From positions 16,286,901-16,350,900 of the forward strand of contig NC_080045.1 of the NCBI RefSeq assembly GCF_012489685.1: a stretch of 64,000 nucleotides of DNA, in the 5' to 3' direction. Both the position numbers and the translations under genes were made by a program. Below are positions 38,919 through 52,250 of this stretch, in pieces. Positions within the stretch are counted from its first letter, which is position 1, and each line of letters starts with the position of its first letter. Origin of the DNA: Lotus japonicus. Taxonomy: Eukaryota > Streptophyta > Magnoliopsida > Fabales > Fabaceae. The notes under the pieces were generated by a model. That model searched no databases. It was not told the origin of the DNA and worked only from the letters and a program-made list of their open reading frames with translations.

Positions 38919-39640
38919 TTATTGTATTGCTGGTATATTTTTAAGCAACTTCCTTTTCAACATAAAAATCATGTAGTTAGTGAAAAAACCAACTTCCATC
39001 TTGTTGGGCAACCTGGTTTTCATTAATTTCGTACTTGAAAAAGCATGTTTAGTAGTTGCTATTGATACAGGAAGAGTCAAAACAAGTTGTAACAATCTAT
39101 TAAGTAAAGGATAAAGAATTGATTTTCCAGTCTCAACTAACTTTTGCCACAATTTACTAATAGTGGACAAATTCTGAAAATTGACATCTTTTAGCACATC
39201 AAATTCATAATGTTGCAGTTCATATGCTAATGGAATCTTTCTTGACCAGTAAAATCCAAAGGGTAGAATCTCTCAACAAGATTGCAAATATGCCCAACAT
39301 CGAATGAATTCTTCAGATCTAAAGTTGTGCTCAATTTAAGAAACTCAGTTGTTTGCTCATTAAACATGCTATTCAATTCTTTCAACTAATAATCTATGAC
39401 AGTATTATATACATCATCAATATGGTAATGGTGTTCTACTGTCACTAAATCCTTTTGATGACGATACCGGTTCATGTCATAAAAAGAAGGGCTCATGTTA
39501 GGAACTCCAATAGATTGACTATCACAAAAAGATCTAACATTTTGTAGAAGTGCATCAGAACCAAAATCTCTTAACTTTTGAATTAAGGTAAGTAACAATC
39601 AAAGTGTCTTTGACAAAGTTTGCCAGTGATTCCCAAAAGT
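38919..39640 (-). pseudogene. Decayed hAT transposase, C-terminal dimerisation half
   Basis: On the minus strand, 39598-39386 gives LIQKLRDFGSDALLQNVRSF and YDMNRYRHQKDLVTVEHHY, typical of the middle of TTF-type hAT transposases. 39197-38919 gives the dimerisation block (ISKLWQKLVETGKS, LVLTLPVSIATTKHAFS, MKTRLPNKM). A stop and frame shifts separate the two. The DUF4371 N-terminal half is absent. The remnant at 8815-9830 holds that half but lies 29 kb away on the opposite strand, so the two are separate insertions. Confidence 0.8.
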
Positions 39641-40028
39641 TCTTTCATCAAATCGAGTAAGATGAAGCAAGTTTTTTTTTGTTCAAGTTCTTGAAGCAGC
39701 AAGAGCAAAATCAAAAGCAACACCCCGAAAAAACCCTTATGTTGAAGGCTTGAAGTAGGAGGTAGAAGCGAAATAAAAGCAACAATTCAAGTTCTTGTTT
39801 TTACAATGCGAATGAAATAAGATAAGTGATAAAAGATTAAAAAATTGTAAAGGTCCCACATAGTAAGAAACAGGAAAAAAAGGTGAGTTTTAGTTAAAAA
39901 AAAAAAGAAAAAATGGAAAAAGGGCCGAGCTATGGGTGCTATCCACTTGAGAAAATCTATGGCATGAGAATTCAAAATTATTTGCTAATAAAAGGTCTAA
40001 ACTTAAGGGTGACTAAGCATATACAATA

Positions 40029-40891
40029 CTCCCTCCGTTCCCATATATAAGTCACAATTAACTAATTATCTTAGATTAAGAAAGTAGTTAAAATCTAGTT
40101 AGAAAGCAATAAATTTGTAAAATTTCTAATTAATTTTCCTAAACTGCCCCCATTTAAAAGTTTAGCAATCCAATTAATTCTTCTCTTTATCTGAAAATTG
40201 TATTAATATCCCACTATCTCTAAAGTTGTACTACTCCATATAACAATGAGTCATTCAATATTGTTTTAATTGTACATTACTCCCTCCAACTTAAGTTTGA
40301 GTAGGCTAGGCGTAAAATCAGATATGAATTTATCATGTGAAATAAAACTCCCTCCAACACCAAAATTTTCATCCAAGCTTTGAAATGAAATTTTTATACT
40401 AAAAATTTTCCCATCAATTTTGTTTTTTTGGAACCAAAACAGTTCCTTCCAAGCCTTTTCACTAAAATTTTCACACTAAAATTTTTCCCACCAAATTTGT
40501 TTTTTGGGAACCAAAACAGTTTCAGCTTATATATTGATACTCTAATGTTAATGTGGGCTCCAAACAGTTTACTCCAAATGGAAATAGATATGAATTTGTT
40601 AGACTTATATTGAGAGCAACAACACCTCAATTCATCAATTTTTTCTAACTTTTCTTGTGCCAATTAATTGTCTCGGTCACCAAGTCAAAATGTTGTGAAA
40701 ATTTGGATTAGTTTATGGAGTAATTAAATTTAGTGGTAAATGATAGTGGCATGGGGAATGATAAGCAGGAGTATATATAAGGGTAAATTTGGAAAACTGA
40801 ATTTAATGCTTTCTAGATATCTAAAAAGTGACTTATATTTTGGAAATTTTTTTTTTCTCAAAATGTGACTTATATATGGGAACGGAAGGAG
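40029..40891. mobile_element. Stowaway-type MITE, 863 bp, TSD TA
   Basis: The left end is CTCCCTCCGTTCCCATATAT; the reverse complement of the right end is CTCCTTCCGTTCCCATATAT, continuing to AAGTCA. TA flanks both ends (40027-40028, 40892-40893). It is long for the family; a second CTCCCTCCAAC start near 40281 and diverged repeats at about 40365-40520 (AAAATTTT-CCA-CAA-TTTGTTTTTTGG blocks) suggest another element nested inside. Confidence 0.85.
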
Positions 40892-40893
40892 TA

Positions 40894-42492
40894 ATACAAA
40901 CCCCATTGTGTCTCCACCCCGCATAGGGACATGCTCGTCCTTAATTCTACACCCAGAAAGAGGGTGAGACGCTCGTGAGTACTAAGCTATTTCAGGAGAG
41001 TTCTTTGTGGTCCCATAGCCATGGAGCCACATCCCGGAGGTTTTTTTCTTGGTCCATAGCCAGAGAGCTTGAGGAGGAGACAAACACAAAGGGAGAGAAG
41101 GAGAGGAGGAAGAGAGGGTCATTGTAGATTGTGGGTTATATGTTGTCTTTTTGTATCTTTGGATCATTGTACCAGCGTTCAGCACATTACTTCCACTTTC
41201 TTTTCTTTCTTTGTGAGGGTCACAACATTACCTTATGTTTTTCCTTGCATTTTCTTCCTTGTAACTTCGCCCCTATGTTTTGATATGTTATGTTTTACTC
41301 TTACATGTTAACTATTTGTCTCGTATGAATGCGTATAATTGATTCTCTCATTGAGTAAAAGCAAAACACGATAAGTGAGGGCAAGAGAACATGAATAGCA
41401 TTGACTGAACCACAAATGCTTAAATCATGAAAGAATTTTTATAATTTCTGCAAATATATATTTCGTATAAGATTAGTGAAGTATGAAAGAAAGGTGAGAG
41501 TAGAGGGTTGATTCAGGCCCCCACACTAGTGGAATAGCCAAGGTTAAAAGGCTTGTGTTTTTCTGAGTACTCTGAAACTGTGATTGTGTTTGTGCAATGT
41601 GTATGACATGACTCGGATTGTAGCCATAGCTAGACCTTATAAGTGAAACACTAATATCTATGTAACGGCGGGATAAGATGGCAGGGAGAAACAATCAGAA
41701 TAGTGTTTTTACTTAATCAAGATGCAAGTACACAAGAGTAGCAAAGAGCACGTCAAGAGGCTAACCAGGTGGAAGGAGATTTTCATGGAATAGAAAAGTT
41801 CCTAAAGAATCCAACTGTAGGTGGGTATGACCCCTAATGACCATACAAGTGCATATCCTCCACAGCAAATCTATGATCAATCAATTGCTCGCGGACAACC
41901 AGAAAGTGACTTATCAGCTGATGCAAAAAGTAGAAAAGAGAAGTTGATTTCTCAATATGCTGTAAGATTGAGAAGTTAGCCCAATTCTATCCGCCTTATC
42001 AGGGTACTCAGGCCAATACATGAGTACATTATGTTTGAGAATAGCCTGAGATATGGCATTAAAGAAGCATTCAGAAACCAGGTTTTCCCTTTGTTTGTGG
42101 AAGAGGGTAGCATGTTTGAGGAAGGAATCTTAGGAATTCCAATTGACATAAGAGCTTCAAAAAGAAGAATAATAGAAGGAAAACTAGAATAGAGCATCGA
42201 GTGATATACTACTTTAGGTGTGAATTTTTTTAGCATATATATGTATTCATCTCTCTAGCTGCTACCCTTGAAATAACAAAAGAAATGACTAAGTGAAAAC
42301 GTAAAATATGAAATAAACTCCATAAGGACCAAAATACCATCAAGAAACTAAATATCAAACCGAATCCATCCAATTTAGTTTAATCATGAAATTGAAATCT
42401 TACACACTACTCTTTAGAACAAAACTTAAGCTCAGCAGCTCTAGAGTTAATACAGAATATGTTCTGGACAAGTGCTGAATAGACTACACCAA
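40894..42492. other. Intergenic DNA, possible degraded retroelement piece
   Basis: Around 42020-42190 the plus strand gives FENSLRYGIKEAFRNQVFPL in one frame, faintly like a gypsy Gag, with stops on both sides. Nothing else could be supported. The 3' UTR of the P2 gene must lie just left of 42493. Confidence 0.3.
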
Positions 42493-43679
42493 TTAATCAA
42501 AGAGACTGAAACCCATATCCTGCAACACAAAATAAAATGAAGGAAACACAAATCAGAATAATTTCAAATAAGATTTCCCAAATCCACCCATGCTTACAAT
42601 TTGCACAAAAAACTAGAAAGCAAGACATTGCACATAATACTGCAAAAAATACAGGAAGGCAATTTGCAAGGTGCATTGACCCTACTAATATGATAATGTT
42701 TGATCTAAGATTAACACACTAGAAAGTTATAACCATTTCCTGCAGAAAATACGCATTTCTAATTGGAATGGAACACCAGCCAATCAAACAATTCTAGCAC
42801 GAGCACATGTCTATTGGACACAACTAATCAAAATTCAAAGATGATCTTATAATAATTTGAATGCAAGTTTGAAGTTTTTTATTATGATTTTAATCTATTA
42901 TAAGTTCTTGATTTGGATTTACTAAATAGACAATATGAGATTTGCTCCCAACCACAAGTTTAGAACCACTTCTAGCCCATAGAAATGCACAATTAAAACA
43001 CACATATAATGATATGAAGCACCAAGGGATTAAATAGCAAAAACTTACATCATCAGATTCCTCTTTCTCCTCCACCTTTTCCTCTTTCTTTGCCTCAGCA
43101 GCTGCTGGGGCAGCAGCACCACCACCACCACCGGGAGCGGCAGCAACCACAATACCACCGCCACCAGCAGGCACAGATGCCAACTTTTCCTTTCCAGCTG
43201 CAATAACCTCAGCTAAATCTTTACCCTTGAGTTCAGACAAAAATGATGCAATCCTATCATCATCAGCATCACCTCCAACTGCACAACAACAAAATCAACA
43301 CAATTTCTCAGTCAATTAAACTTCAAGCCAAGGAACTACCCATCAAGCATAATTTGTGAGACCCATGATGATACAATACAAATGACTAAATAAAATCAAT
43401 CCATCAATTGGGTCAAGCAAAACACAACCTCTAGAGAAGCATAAGCATTCAAAAATCAAAACTCTAATTCAATTAACAGAAACACAACACATTCTAAGCT
43501 AAAACAAATTAATCACAAAAAAAGCTAACCCTAATTGATAGGAAACTCTCTAAGAAAAAGGGTGTTAATATAGTGATGGAAATGAATGTACCGGAGCCGA
43601 TGATTTTCTTGATTTCGGCGGCGGAGGGGCTGTTGTTGCCTCCGAGCACGGCGAGCATGTAAGCAGCGATCACCTTCAT
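42493..43679 (-). CDS. RPP2: 60S acidic ribosomal protein P2
   Basis: P2 pairs with P1 on P0 to form the ribosomal stalk that recruits elongation factors. Minus-strand exons are 43679-43592, 43278-43049 and 42519-42493, all GT-AG, giving 345 bases (114 residues), the normal length. The N-terminus is [20 protein letters not shown]; residues about 30-60 include [19 protein letters not shown]; residues about 70-92 are the flexible Gly/Ala hinge; the tail is [22 protein letters not shown], whose last part is the conserved acidic C-terminus that contacts elongation factors. The last eight residues are encoded by the 27-base third exon. An AG just before the ATG (TTTTGCAG|AAAG) and a GT donor at about 43756 indicate an intron in the 5' UTR. 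The gene looks intact. Confidence 0.93.
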
Positions 43680-43799
43680 CTTTCTGCAAAATCAACTGTC
43701 AGCAATATACACACACGAGAAGAAGAAGAAATGGGAGAAAGAGAGGGAGATGAACCTGAGGGAAAGGGTGTAGATCGAGAGAGAAAACGGCGACTGCAA

Positions 43800-44899
43800 G
43801 TGCACACTGAATAGCTCTTATGTCACTGTGATTTTCATTAGGGTTTGTTTTGGAGGATATTCAAGAATGGGTTCTTGGGCTTTGTTATTGGTACTTGGCC
43901 CATGTGGTATGGGCTCAGATATTTGGATGGGCCTTCAGTTTTGGAATGGAAGTCTTGGATTTCCATGGTTGCACACAATGACAATATTAAAATTGTAGGC
44001 TATGATTCTACTAGATTAGGAAAATTGTTACCAGTAGTATGTCCTTTTCATTTATGTATAAACTTAGGTGTTGTTACAGAACTGCCAAAATTATTTTGTA
44101 AGTTTGAAGAAGATGATTCTCGAAGGAGTATGTATTAGAGAAATGCCAAAATTTGCTTCTATTTACTGATAATACACCTACCTATGTAAAAAAAGATAAC
44201 ACACCTTAGATTGCTTGCCCTTAAAAAAATTATTAGTCATACATTTTTTAATTTTAAATAAATTTTACCATCCGGGGTTTGTTTAAATGATCAATGATAA
44301 AGTTTGGGTTAAATAATCAATTATCCTAAAATTTCTATATTTATTTTATTTATAAAAAAAATTTATTGGTGCATTGAGTTGTGAGTTAGTAACTCATATG
44401 GGTCATTTAGACCATCCCTTACCATAATATTTTCAATTAAAGAAGCAATGAAAACAAAAAAGTTACCGTCTAAGGGTTAAGTCCCCAAAATAGTTTTTTG
44501 GTTGGATTAATAATCTAGGATGGTTGCTTTGTTGTTTATTCCCCCTTTTTTGTAATTTTCCCCTTTGATCTTGGTAATTCGAATAATTCGACCCAATCTA
44601 ACTGATTATAGTTGGGTTAGCTAGGTTGATTCAGGTTTGTAGCTGAGAATCATAAAAATTGATCCAACCCAACATGTTGTAGTTAGTTGTTGTAATAATT
44701 ACTCAAGGAGTAATAATTACATAGTGTTCCAAAATGACAAGTGTGTTAATTTTGCATCGAATGGATTGGAATGAAGTCCCACATAGAAAGTGGAGCAACT
44801 TTCCAAAGCATTTATATATCATTAAATGCCAACCATTCAACAAAGAGACAAAGTGAGGATGTAGTGCTACATGTGCATGGTTTGGTGGTCCCAAGCTTT
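43800..44899. other. Promoter side of P2 and AT-rich spacer
   Basis: The P2 promoter should lie just right of 43800. A 97-codon plus-strand frame at 43845-44138 has no family resemblance. The rest is AT-rich. Confidence 0.4.
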
Positions 44900-47250
44900 T
44901 ATGTCACATGTTCCATTCACACCACCCCTCGCCGGTGTCGCCGGTAGATGTCCCAGTGGACAGATCAAACAACGAAGCTCTTTCTCGATGTCAAGAGCAT
45001 AGATGACATCTTTCTTTCTGGTTTGCTTTGTAGTTAGGCCTCTTTGTTTGGTTACGGGTCTCTCCCCTCCCCTCAGAATGGTATCTGATTCAGGATAGCC
45101 TTTTGCCTGGCCGGTTTCCCAACCTCTTCCCACGCCCGGAGGCTTTTAGCTTCTTTCTCTTTACTTTAGTAGCTCGTGCTGATCTGGCTCAGCGAGGCCT
45201 TGATCCATATATCATTGAAAAAGGGTAGCTCACCCAACCGGAAAGCACCCCGTAAAGGCTGCTAGGGCTAGGGAGAAAACATACGAAGAATCGAAGGAAG
45301 AACTCCCAATGGAAGGGTAGAAATCTTAGCTATACAGCAAAGCAACTACTCTTCCATAATGATGGGAAGAGAGTGAAGAACAAACTCAAGTCAAACACAC
45401 TCTTATGTTTCAATTAGGACTGTCCCGGGCAAGGATGTGAGCCGGTTGCCCTTTTCTGTAGACACTGATATGGAACCGAAGACTGACTGTGTGGTCACTG
45501 AATCTGAACTATAACCAACCGGCAAGGACGAACCAGAGAGATGAGCCTGATTACATTCAATAGAAGCCCAATGGAAAGAAGTCCCTTGACCTGATAGATA
45601 ATGCTTTATCTTTGTTTCATAATGGTATAGAGATCCCGTGTTGAGAAACTGACTCCGTCAGAGCTATAGTGAGAATCATAGTTGATACCATTATCACATA
45701 GTGTTTCTTTTTTTTTTTCTACATTATGAAGTTTGAGTGGGTCAAAGGATGATAGGGGAAAGAGAATGCCCAAAAGATGAGCATGGGCAGGTGCCCAGCC
45801 ACTGGGAAATGAAAATGAATCCAATTCAGATGCCAGTTTCGGGCCATAAGCCTTTTCGTCGGAAATCGGATTCGAGACTGATTCCAGAGTCATAGACATC
45901 TGCAAAGGCATCAAGCTAGTCTGTCCTTTCCGCTAATTGCTTCACGAACTGCCTTAGGAAGAGTCAAAGCTAGGCAACGATTCCATCTGGTCTAGTGACT
46001 TAGATTCCCAGGCTATCAGCCTACTCATTTGGCATGGGCCTACTACTTCTATTGACTTGGATTCCTTTTCTATTGCTTCTCTCGCTTCCTATGGAGTCAA
46101 AAAGGCTGTAAATCAGGCTACTTTTGACTGCCATATGAATGCACACCCAAGGGAAAGAGCTTCCAATCTTGTTGCTACTCTTCCATAAATGGTAGTTCAA
46201 TAGATGCTTCGTCACTTCCATTCTACTACGTAAGGGGAAAGTCACATCTATGGGAATCTCGCTACGAAGGAGCACATCTCAATCTGTCTATTCCAATCTA
46301 TGTTCTTGCATCTCCGATCTAGCTACGGAGATTGATGGTAGGTACTCTGACTTCTTCTTCTTTTTCTTTTTAGCCTGACATGCATTTCAGGACACTTGAT
46401 TATTTGCAGTTTGGTGTAATGGGTAGGTAATCCTAGATGTTTCCTGAAACTCCTGATTACCAGTTAGTTATGGCCGAGATAGAAAGCTTTTTTAATCCGC
46501 AATAGAGGACCAAGCCATAGCTTTCTAGGCGTTCATACACTCAAGCAAGCCCTTTCTATTAACCATTGGGCTCGGGAATGGGGTGCCGCATTTTTCTTTT
46601 AAGAGGGGGCTTTGGTAGTCAACTGTTAAGGCTCTTTGTCTTTCATACGCTAGGTTGAGGGACGTAGTGGATAGAAGACTTGAGTAGCTAAATTGAATGA
46701 GGGGCTATCTCAAAAAGGCGTTAAATGCTGCTTTGAAGGTCGATGGTTGTTTTCGGCGATGTTATGACTGTAGCTTCCGTCCCGTCTGGGTGGTGCCTTT
46801 TCTCACGAAGAAAGGAGAATGGAATTTCTTACCACCCCTCGATCAGCTAATAGGGGGCACGGATCGTTAGCTCCTGCACACACACGTGGTACTGACTTGG
46901 CCTAACCGAGACTATTCCTCGAAGAGTGGTGATCCGCTTAAACAAAGAGGTTGGGGAATATACCTATCAGTTGACTTAGATCGAAGATGAAAATGAGTAG
47001 GAAGTAGGAATAATGCATGCTTATTAAGCATATTTCTTTTTTGACGTGCCGTCATGGATTTATTTTCTGTTTTGTATCTAGGTGAATAACCCTGGATTTT
47101 GGCGCCTGTAAAGGCGTGTGTCGCACCATTTCTAGTTTTATCCCCTCAGTTGGCGCATGTCTGTTCTGTTTGTAACCCGTACCATTACAGCTCTTCAGTC
47201 ACCTAATGGTATAGATTTCAACCATGACATCGGTACGAGCCAGACAGCAT

Positions 47251-47612
47251 TAATATTTAGTTGGATCGCTACCATGTGGGGGGGTTCGATACAATACAAA
47301 ACACCCATGTTATTTGCTGTAGGGTTCATCTTTTTGTTCACCATAGGAGGACTCACTGGAATAGTCCCAGCAAATTCTGGGCTAGACATTGCTCTACATG
47401 ATACTTATTATGTGGTTGCACATTTCCATTATGTACTTTCTATGGGAGCCGTTTTTGCTTTATTTGCAGGATTTCACTATTGGGTGGGTAAAATCTTTGG
47501 TCGGACATACCCTGAAACTTTAGGTCAAATCCATTTTGGATCACTTTTTTCGGGGTTAATCTGACCCTCTTTCCCATGCATTTCTTAGGGCTTTCGGGTA
47601 TGCTGGATGGAA
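47251..47612 (+). pseudogene. cox1: cox1 fragment (cytochrome c oxidase subunit 1) of mitochondrial origin
   Basis: Subunit 1 carries the haem-copper centre of respiratory complex IV. The frame gives [60 protein letters not shown] and [23 protein letters not shown] includes the haem-ligand His pair. The piece covers roughly the third quarter of the protein. A lost T near 47538 (CATTTTGGATC instead of CATTTTTGGATC) shifts the frame; the shifted frame then gives [15 protein letters not shown] before a small deletion joins it to AGWNE. The sequence upstream of 47251 is not cox1, so the open-frame ATG at 47157 is not its start. Dead gene. Confidence 0.9.
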
Positions 47613-50600
47613 TGAAGGCTCGTTGGTCTTGGTTTCGATTCCAGAGATCGAGATTCGAATTAGCTTTTTTTGAACTAAAAAGAAAGTGAGGTGAGTGAGA
47701 TGAGGAGTGAAGAGATTCGGGTTAGCCAAGTACCATCCATTTAGCTATCGGACGATGTGATCGTCCGCCCATTATTTATTCTTCACCCCGCTTCCGGTCT
47801 TCCCACATGCAACTGGTATGCGGTAAGACAAGTCTTCATTCTACGTGGGTTAGAATATGCTCTTCCTTATGTTAGCAAGAAGGAGATCTTTCGGAAGATC
47901 AGATAGAATGCCCTCTTCAGTTTGAAAGTTAATCATATCATAATCATAGAGTGGAAGAATGGCATGCGACAGTAAGAAAAAATGAACTTAAACCGTTAAT
48001 TTACGAGCAGGGAATAGGCCTTATCCAGTGGGATCTCTTGGGTATTCCAACCAAGTACTAAAGAACCGGCGGTTATTCGGCATCTTCAAGCGAGTGAGTG
48101 GCCTTTAGAAGACGAGAAGGTTTAGAATCCTATTGTTACAATACCCATTGTTGTTGGAATATCCGTCTATCCTCCTGAGGAGATAAGGGTCCAATGGTTT
48201 ACCACGGCCTAACAAGACTTCTATCTAAGGGCATAGACCGTTTAGTGAACATCGCTAAGAGCCTCCGAATGCGAGGCGATTGTCGATGTGGCAGCGAAGA
48301 AATAGTCCGATAACCGAAACCACCTATCCTACAAAGGGTTGAAAACCGCTTGATAGTACCGGTCATATGGATCTCCATCAACATGGGAGTTTTCCGAGGG
48401 AATGAGGATCAATGTATGGTCGAACCAAGCTTCCTTCTCTCTCTTGCTTCCCCACCTGTGACTGAAGCTTCCACATGATCTTTTCCTATCTGAGTAGACC
48501 GAAAATTCTACTTTTTGGAAGGGACATTAAAAAGGTAGCTTTCTCCCTGGAACCTTGGTCGATCAGTCGTTCAATCCTTTCCTCTTGATCAAATGCATTT
48601 CTAAAGATTCTCACAACACAATGGACTCCCCTACTGCACTGGGACGGACCCAGACCCCCTACCGAAAGGGCTATGTACTGTTCTTTATATCAAGCGATAG
48701 CTTTCAAGTGCCCGAACCCCATCTGGATGATCTTCCCTTGATCAATGAGTGAGAAAGCATGTAAGACCCAAGTTTTTAAGCTTAGAATAAGTGGAAGAGA
48801 TTTCCATTTACGATTAGGCTTGATGTATTGTGAAAGGAAACCTGAACAAGAGTTTACCAAATGAAATAAATTTATGAAGGAGAAAGTTCAGGAAAAGTCA
48901 AAGGATCGTATCGAAGTCGATAAAAGTTATAGCACGATCGTTTTACGCTTAAACCTAGGTCAGAAACCCTAGTATATAGCTAATTTTCACTTTTAGGCAC
49001 GATGGAAGTTAATTCCAAAAATCTTCAGAGAAATGTTAGAACTTCTCTTTTTCCATATATCACAATCGTTTCGAGGCGAAACTCTAGAATCTACGAACGT
49101 CCGATTCCAATCATCGGAAGTTTGCCGAAACCGAATCCCTGGTATTTCAAAACCCTAGAATCACCCGACTATGGGGACTTTATCTATTCAGAGCTTCAAA
49201 TGAATATTCTACACGCGTACACCCATTTCTCTTGATGATTTCAATCTTTCTTCAGAAGGAAGCTTTCTATTCCGACATTCGATGCAAAAAGCAACTTATC
49301 GGGTAAAATAGTTTTATACCGACTATGCATTAGTTGCCAAAAATATAAGGAGACCTCATTTTAGTTTTGGAATTCTTTCGCCAAAACCTATCTTAGAATT
49401 CACGGAGAATGACGCCGGAAAAATCAGATTCGCGAAACTTTCATTTTCCCGCGTTTTGCCAACCTCTATATATAGCAAAGAAAGGAAGAAAAATCAAAAC
49501 AAACTACCCAAAACCCACCCAAAGGCCGCGAGTTTGAGAGGAGAGGAGGAGGAGAAGATTTTGTTCAATCCTTGCTTGATCGTCGATCAATCAGTTGCTG
49601 CTTCAAGGTTTCGAGGTATAGTCGCTAATCCTTACCTCTGATCGCTTTTTCCATAGCTTTTCTGTAGACTTTTCTGAGCTGATAGTTTATGGGTTTTTGC
49701 AAAACTATCCCGAATCTTTCATTTCTGATTCTAAACCTCTTCTATATGTGCCCAAGATCACTTCTGCCGGATTAGATTTTCCGTTATGTCGCCGGAATTC
49801 CGCCGGAATCAATTTTAGCCTTAAATACCCATTTTTGGAGTTTTTGAGGTAAAGCTTCAACCTTTAGGCTGAAAACTATCGCCTTAGCTTAGTGTTAGTA
49901 GGATTAGTTGTCATAAACGTCGTTAGTAACGTCCCTGCAAAATTTGGTTTTTGGGATTTCAGTTTTGAAATTTCTAAGTTAAAAATCATGACCAAAATAC
50001 CCCTGCGACAGTTTTTGATCCGATAATTTTTCCGAGTTCAGAATACCCTTAGTTACGGCTTATGAAAGCATAGGAACCAAGTTTGATCGAAGAAAAATCG
50101 AACCCCACAATTAACCAAAGTGGCCGAGCCCTATAGGGGAGGAGGAGGAAAATTTCCTTTTCCGAAAACTTGTCTTTCGCGCTAGATTATCGTACCTTAG
50201 AGTATAGATTACTTCGAGTAACCTTAGTAAGTATCGATAACTTAGTTTTCGATAGATTCTGATAGTATTTCTGTGGTTTTGCTCTAAAGGTGATTTTGAG
50301 GAATTCCCAGAGGAGCAAGCCTTTGATTGTGAACAAGTGTTAGGAGATCGTTGTAACACCCCGATTTCGGTGGCGTCACTTTAGTAACCAAAAGAAAATA
50401 CTTTAAGCGGAAAAACGTGAATTATTTTTTTTCGACAATATAACTAAAGACAGAAAGCAATAAAACTCCCCAACAAAAGATAAAAGGAACTACTATACAA
50501 CTATATATACATGCCTCGTGTCGGGTGACAGAAAAGAGTAACGCCCGAAGGCAATATGTACAGTCCAAAATAAAGATACTGTGTCCGCAACACTAACCTA

Positions 50601-50801
50601 CAAAAACTGAGAGCAAGTTGGCCCAGCGGCCTAAGAAAAGACCCCCTAAATCCAACCAGCTCTCTGTGATCTCCATAGGAAACCACACAAAAGCTACCGG
50701 TAGGAAAACTACCCTGTCCCCAAAACGGAAGCATGACGGTCAGAGCATCGACACAACTCCTACACTATCCCTACCCGAGGAGCCCACACTAGCACTCGAT
50801 C

Positions 50802-51341
50802 CTACATGCTAGCGCGGTCGTCATCCGAATCTGCATCCAGGACGACTAGGTCGACGTACTCAACACTGCCCTCTCTGTCCACCCTAATGCGCTCCCGCAC
50901 TGGACTCTCGGGCTCGGGGCCCGGAACGAGATCCGCAACGACAGCAGCAGCAGTAGACGGACTAGACTCCGTCGAAGCCCCACCTACTGGCAACTCCTCA
51001 GAAGGGTCCTCATCATCTGAAGGAGATGGTGGCGGTGGAGGTACTCCCAAGCCGGGTCCACAGTGTACTCCTGGAGGCAGGTTGAAGCTCACTATGTGCC
51101 TCCTCATCACTCCCTCCGTCAAGCGTCCGAATCGATCGACACGGTCCTCCATGATCCGACCGGTGTAGGTCGCACGGTGGCCCTCGGGATCGACCACCCA
51201 TGCACCTGGGTCGTCTTGGTCAAGCATCTCGTACCTGGTCCCCCCTGACGGGCTGACCATGGTAAACCAATCCCCCATACTCATCTGACAAATGGCGTAG
51301 TCCGCCCAAACACACACAGCAGACGCGAGGGTCAACTCCAA
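50802..51341 (-). CDS. Unrecognised 179-codon open frame inside LTR B
   Basis: I do not recognise this protein. It starts MELTLASAVCVWADYAICQM and has a hydrophilic middle with GDWFTMVSPSGGTRYEMLDQ and DRFGRLTEGVMRRHIVSFNL. A proline run plus an acidic stretch follows (GVPPPPPSPSDDEDPSEELP), and it ends in an Asp-rich tail (VVLDADSDDDRASM). It lies downstream of the LTR's TATA-like site on the transcribed strand. LTR A shows the same beginning (ELTLASSVCALAD, about 56120-56160) and a related ending (VVLDF..) near 56290, but with the middle deleted and a stop. The GC content is higher than in the rest of the LTR. It may be a real accessory frame or a chance GC-rich frame. Confidence 0.4.
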   Translation of the reverse strand: MELTLASAVCVWADYAICQMSMGDWFTMVSPSGGTRYEMLDQDDPGAWVVDPEGHRATYTGRIMEDRVDRFGRLTEGVMRRHIVSFNLPPGVHCGPGLGVPPPPPSPSDDEDPSEELPVGGASTESSPSTAAAVVADLVPGPEPESPVRERIRVDREGSVEYVDLVVLDADSDDDRASM

Positions 51342-52004
51342 AGAATTATATAATTAATAAAACCAGATATAATTATAGGATAATAGATACTAGCCTCTCA
51401 GGCTTATAAGTTTTGGGATAGCTTCCTAGGGTTGCATGTATCACAATAAATATAAAGAGCCATAAAAACAAGTAGCATGCCTCAAAAATAGGATAAACAG
51501 TTACCAATCACACTCAGCAACTAAGTTAGCATGTATGTTGCATGAAATGCAATGCTGGGTAACAAAATGCATTCCGGAAGAAGGATGGACATCAACGAGA
51601 CGGCCCTAACACCAGCCACGGTGGGTACCTTCCTGCTCGCGTGTCTCTTACACCACACAAAAGTAGTCAGATCAGCAGTGAACCCGTAGGTCTGCCATTC
51701 CGTCTGCTACTGAGGACCACCGTAGTGTCCTAAATATGGAAATCCGGGTCTTATGACCATTTTGGAATCCACCGAGGTCCGGTATCACGCCGTGTATTAA
51801 CCTCAAAATGAGTGCATGAATGCAAGTGATTAGCCAAACAACGTCTCCGACCTCACCCGACACGTCGCCACGTGTTCTAGATTAACTTAGAGTCTCTAAA
51901 AGAATACCCTAAGGTAAATGTCGATTCTGCGACAAAATACAATTAATCATAAACAAAAGAGTGCAGCCACTCACGACAACTCTTCGAGTCATCAATGCTC
52001 TCAC

Positions 52005-52250
52005 GAAGTCTCACGCTTCTGTGGAGTCTCACACATTCACAAAGTCTCACGCTTCAGTGAAGTTTTATGCTTTCACAAGGTCTCACGCCTCAGTGAATTT
52101 ACACACTTGCACGAAGTCTCACGCTTCAATGAAGTTTCATGCTGTTCACGAGGTCTCACGCCTCAGTGAAGATCCATGCTTTCCACAAGGTCTCACGCCT
52201 CAGTGGAGTATCACGCATTCACAAGGTCTCACACCTCCGTGAAGCTTCTC
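52005..52250 (-). repeat. 36-bp tandem repeat in LTR B
   Basis: About seven imperfect copies of a unit around CAAGGTCTCACGCCTCAGTG. The same unit appears inverted in LTR A at about 55195-55365 (about five copies), so the array is part of the LTR family. Confidence 0.85.

Noticed and set aside
47157..47564. A complete cox1-like gene from the ATG at 47157
   Set aside because: The first 30 or so codons are not cox1, and the frame ends by a frameshift; only 47251 onward matches.
50806..51168. Plus-strand 120-codon Ser-rich frame
   Set aside because: It is the antisense shadow of the longer minus-strand frame in LTR B, and it lies against the LTR's inferred direction of transcription.
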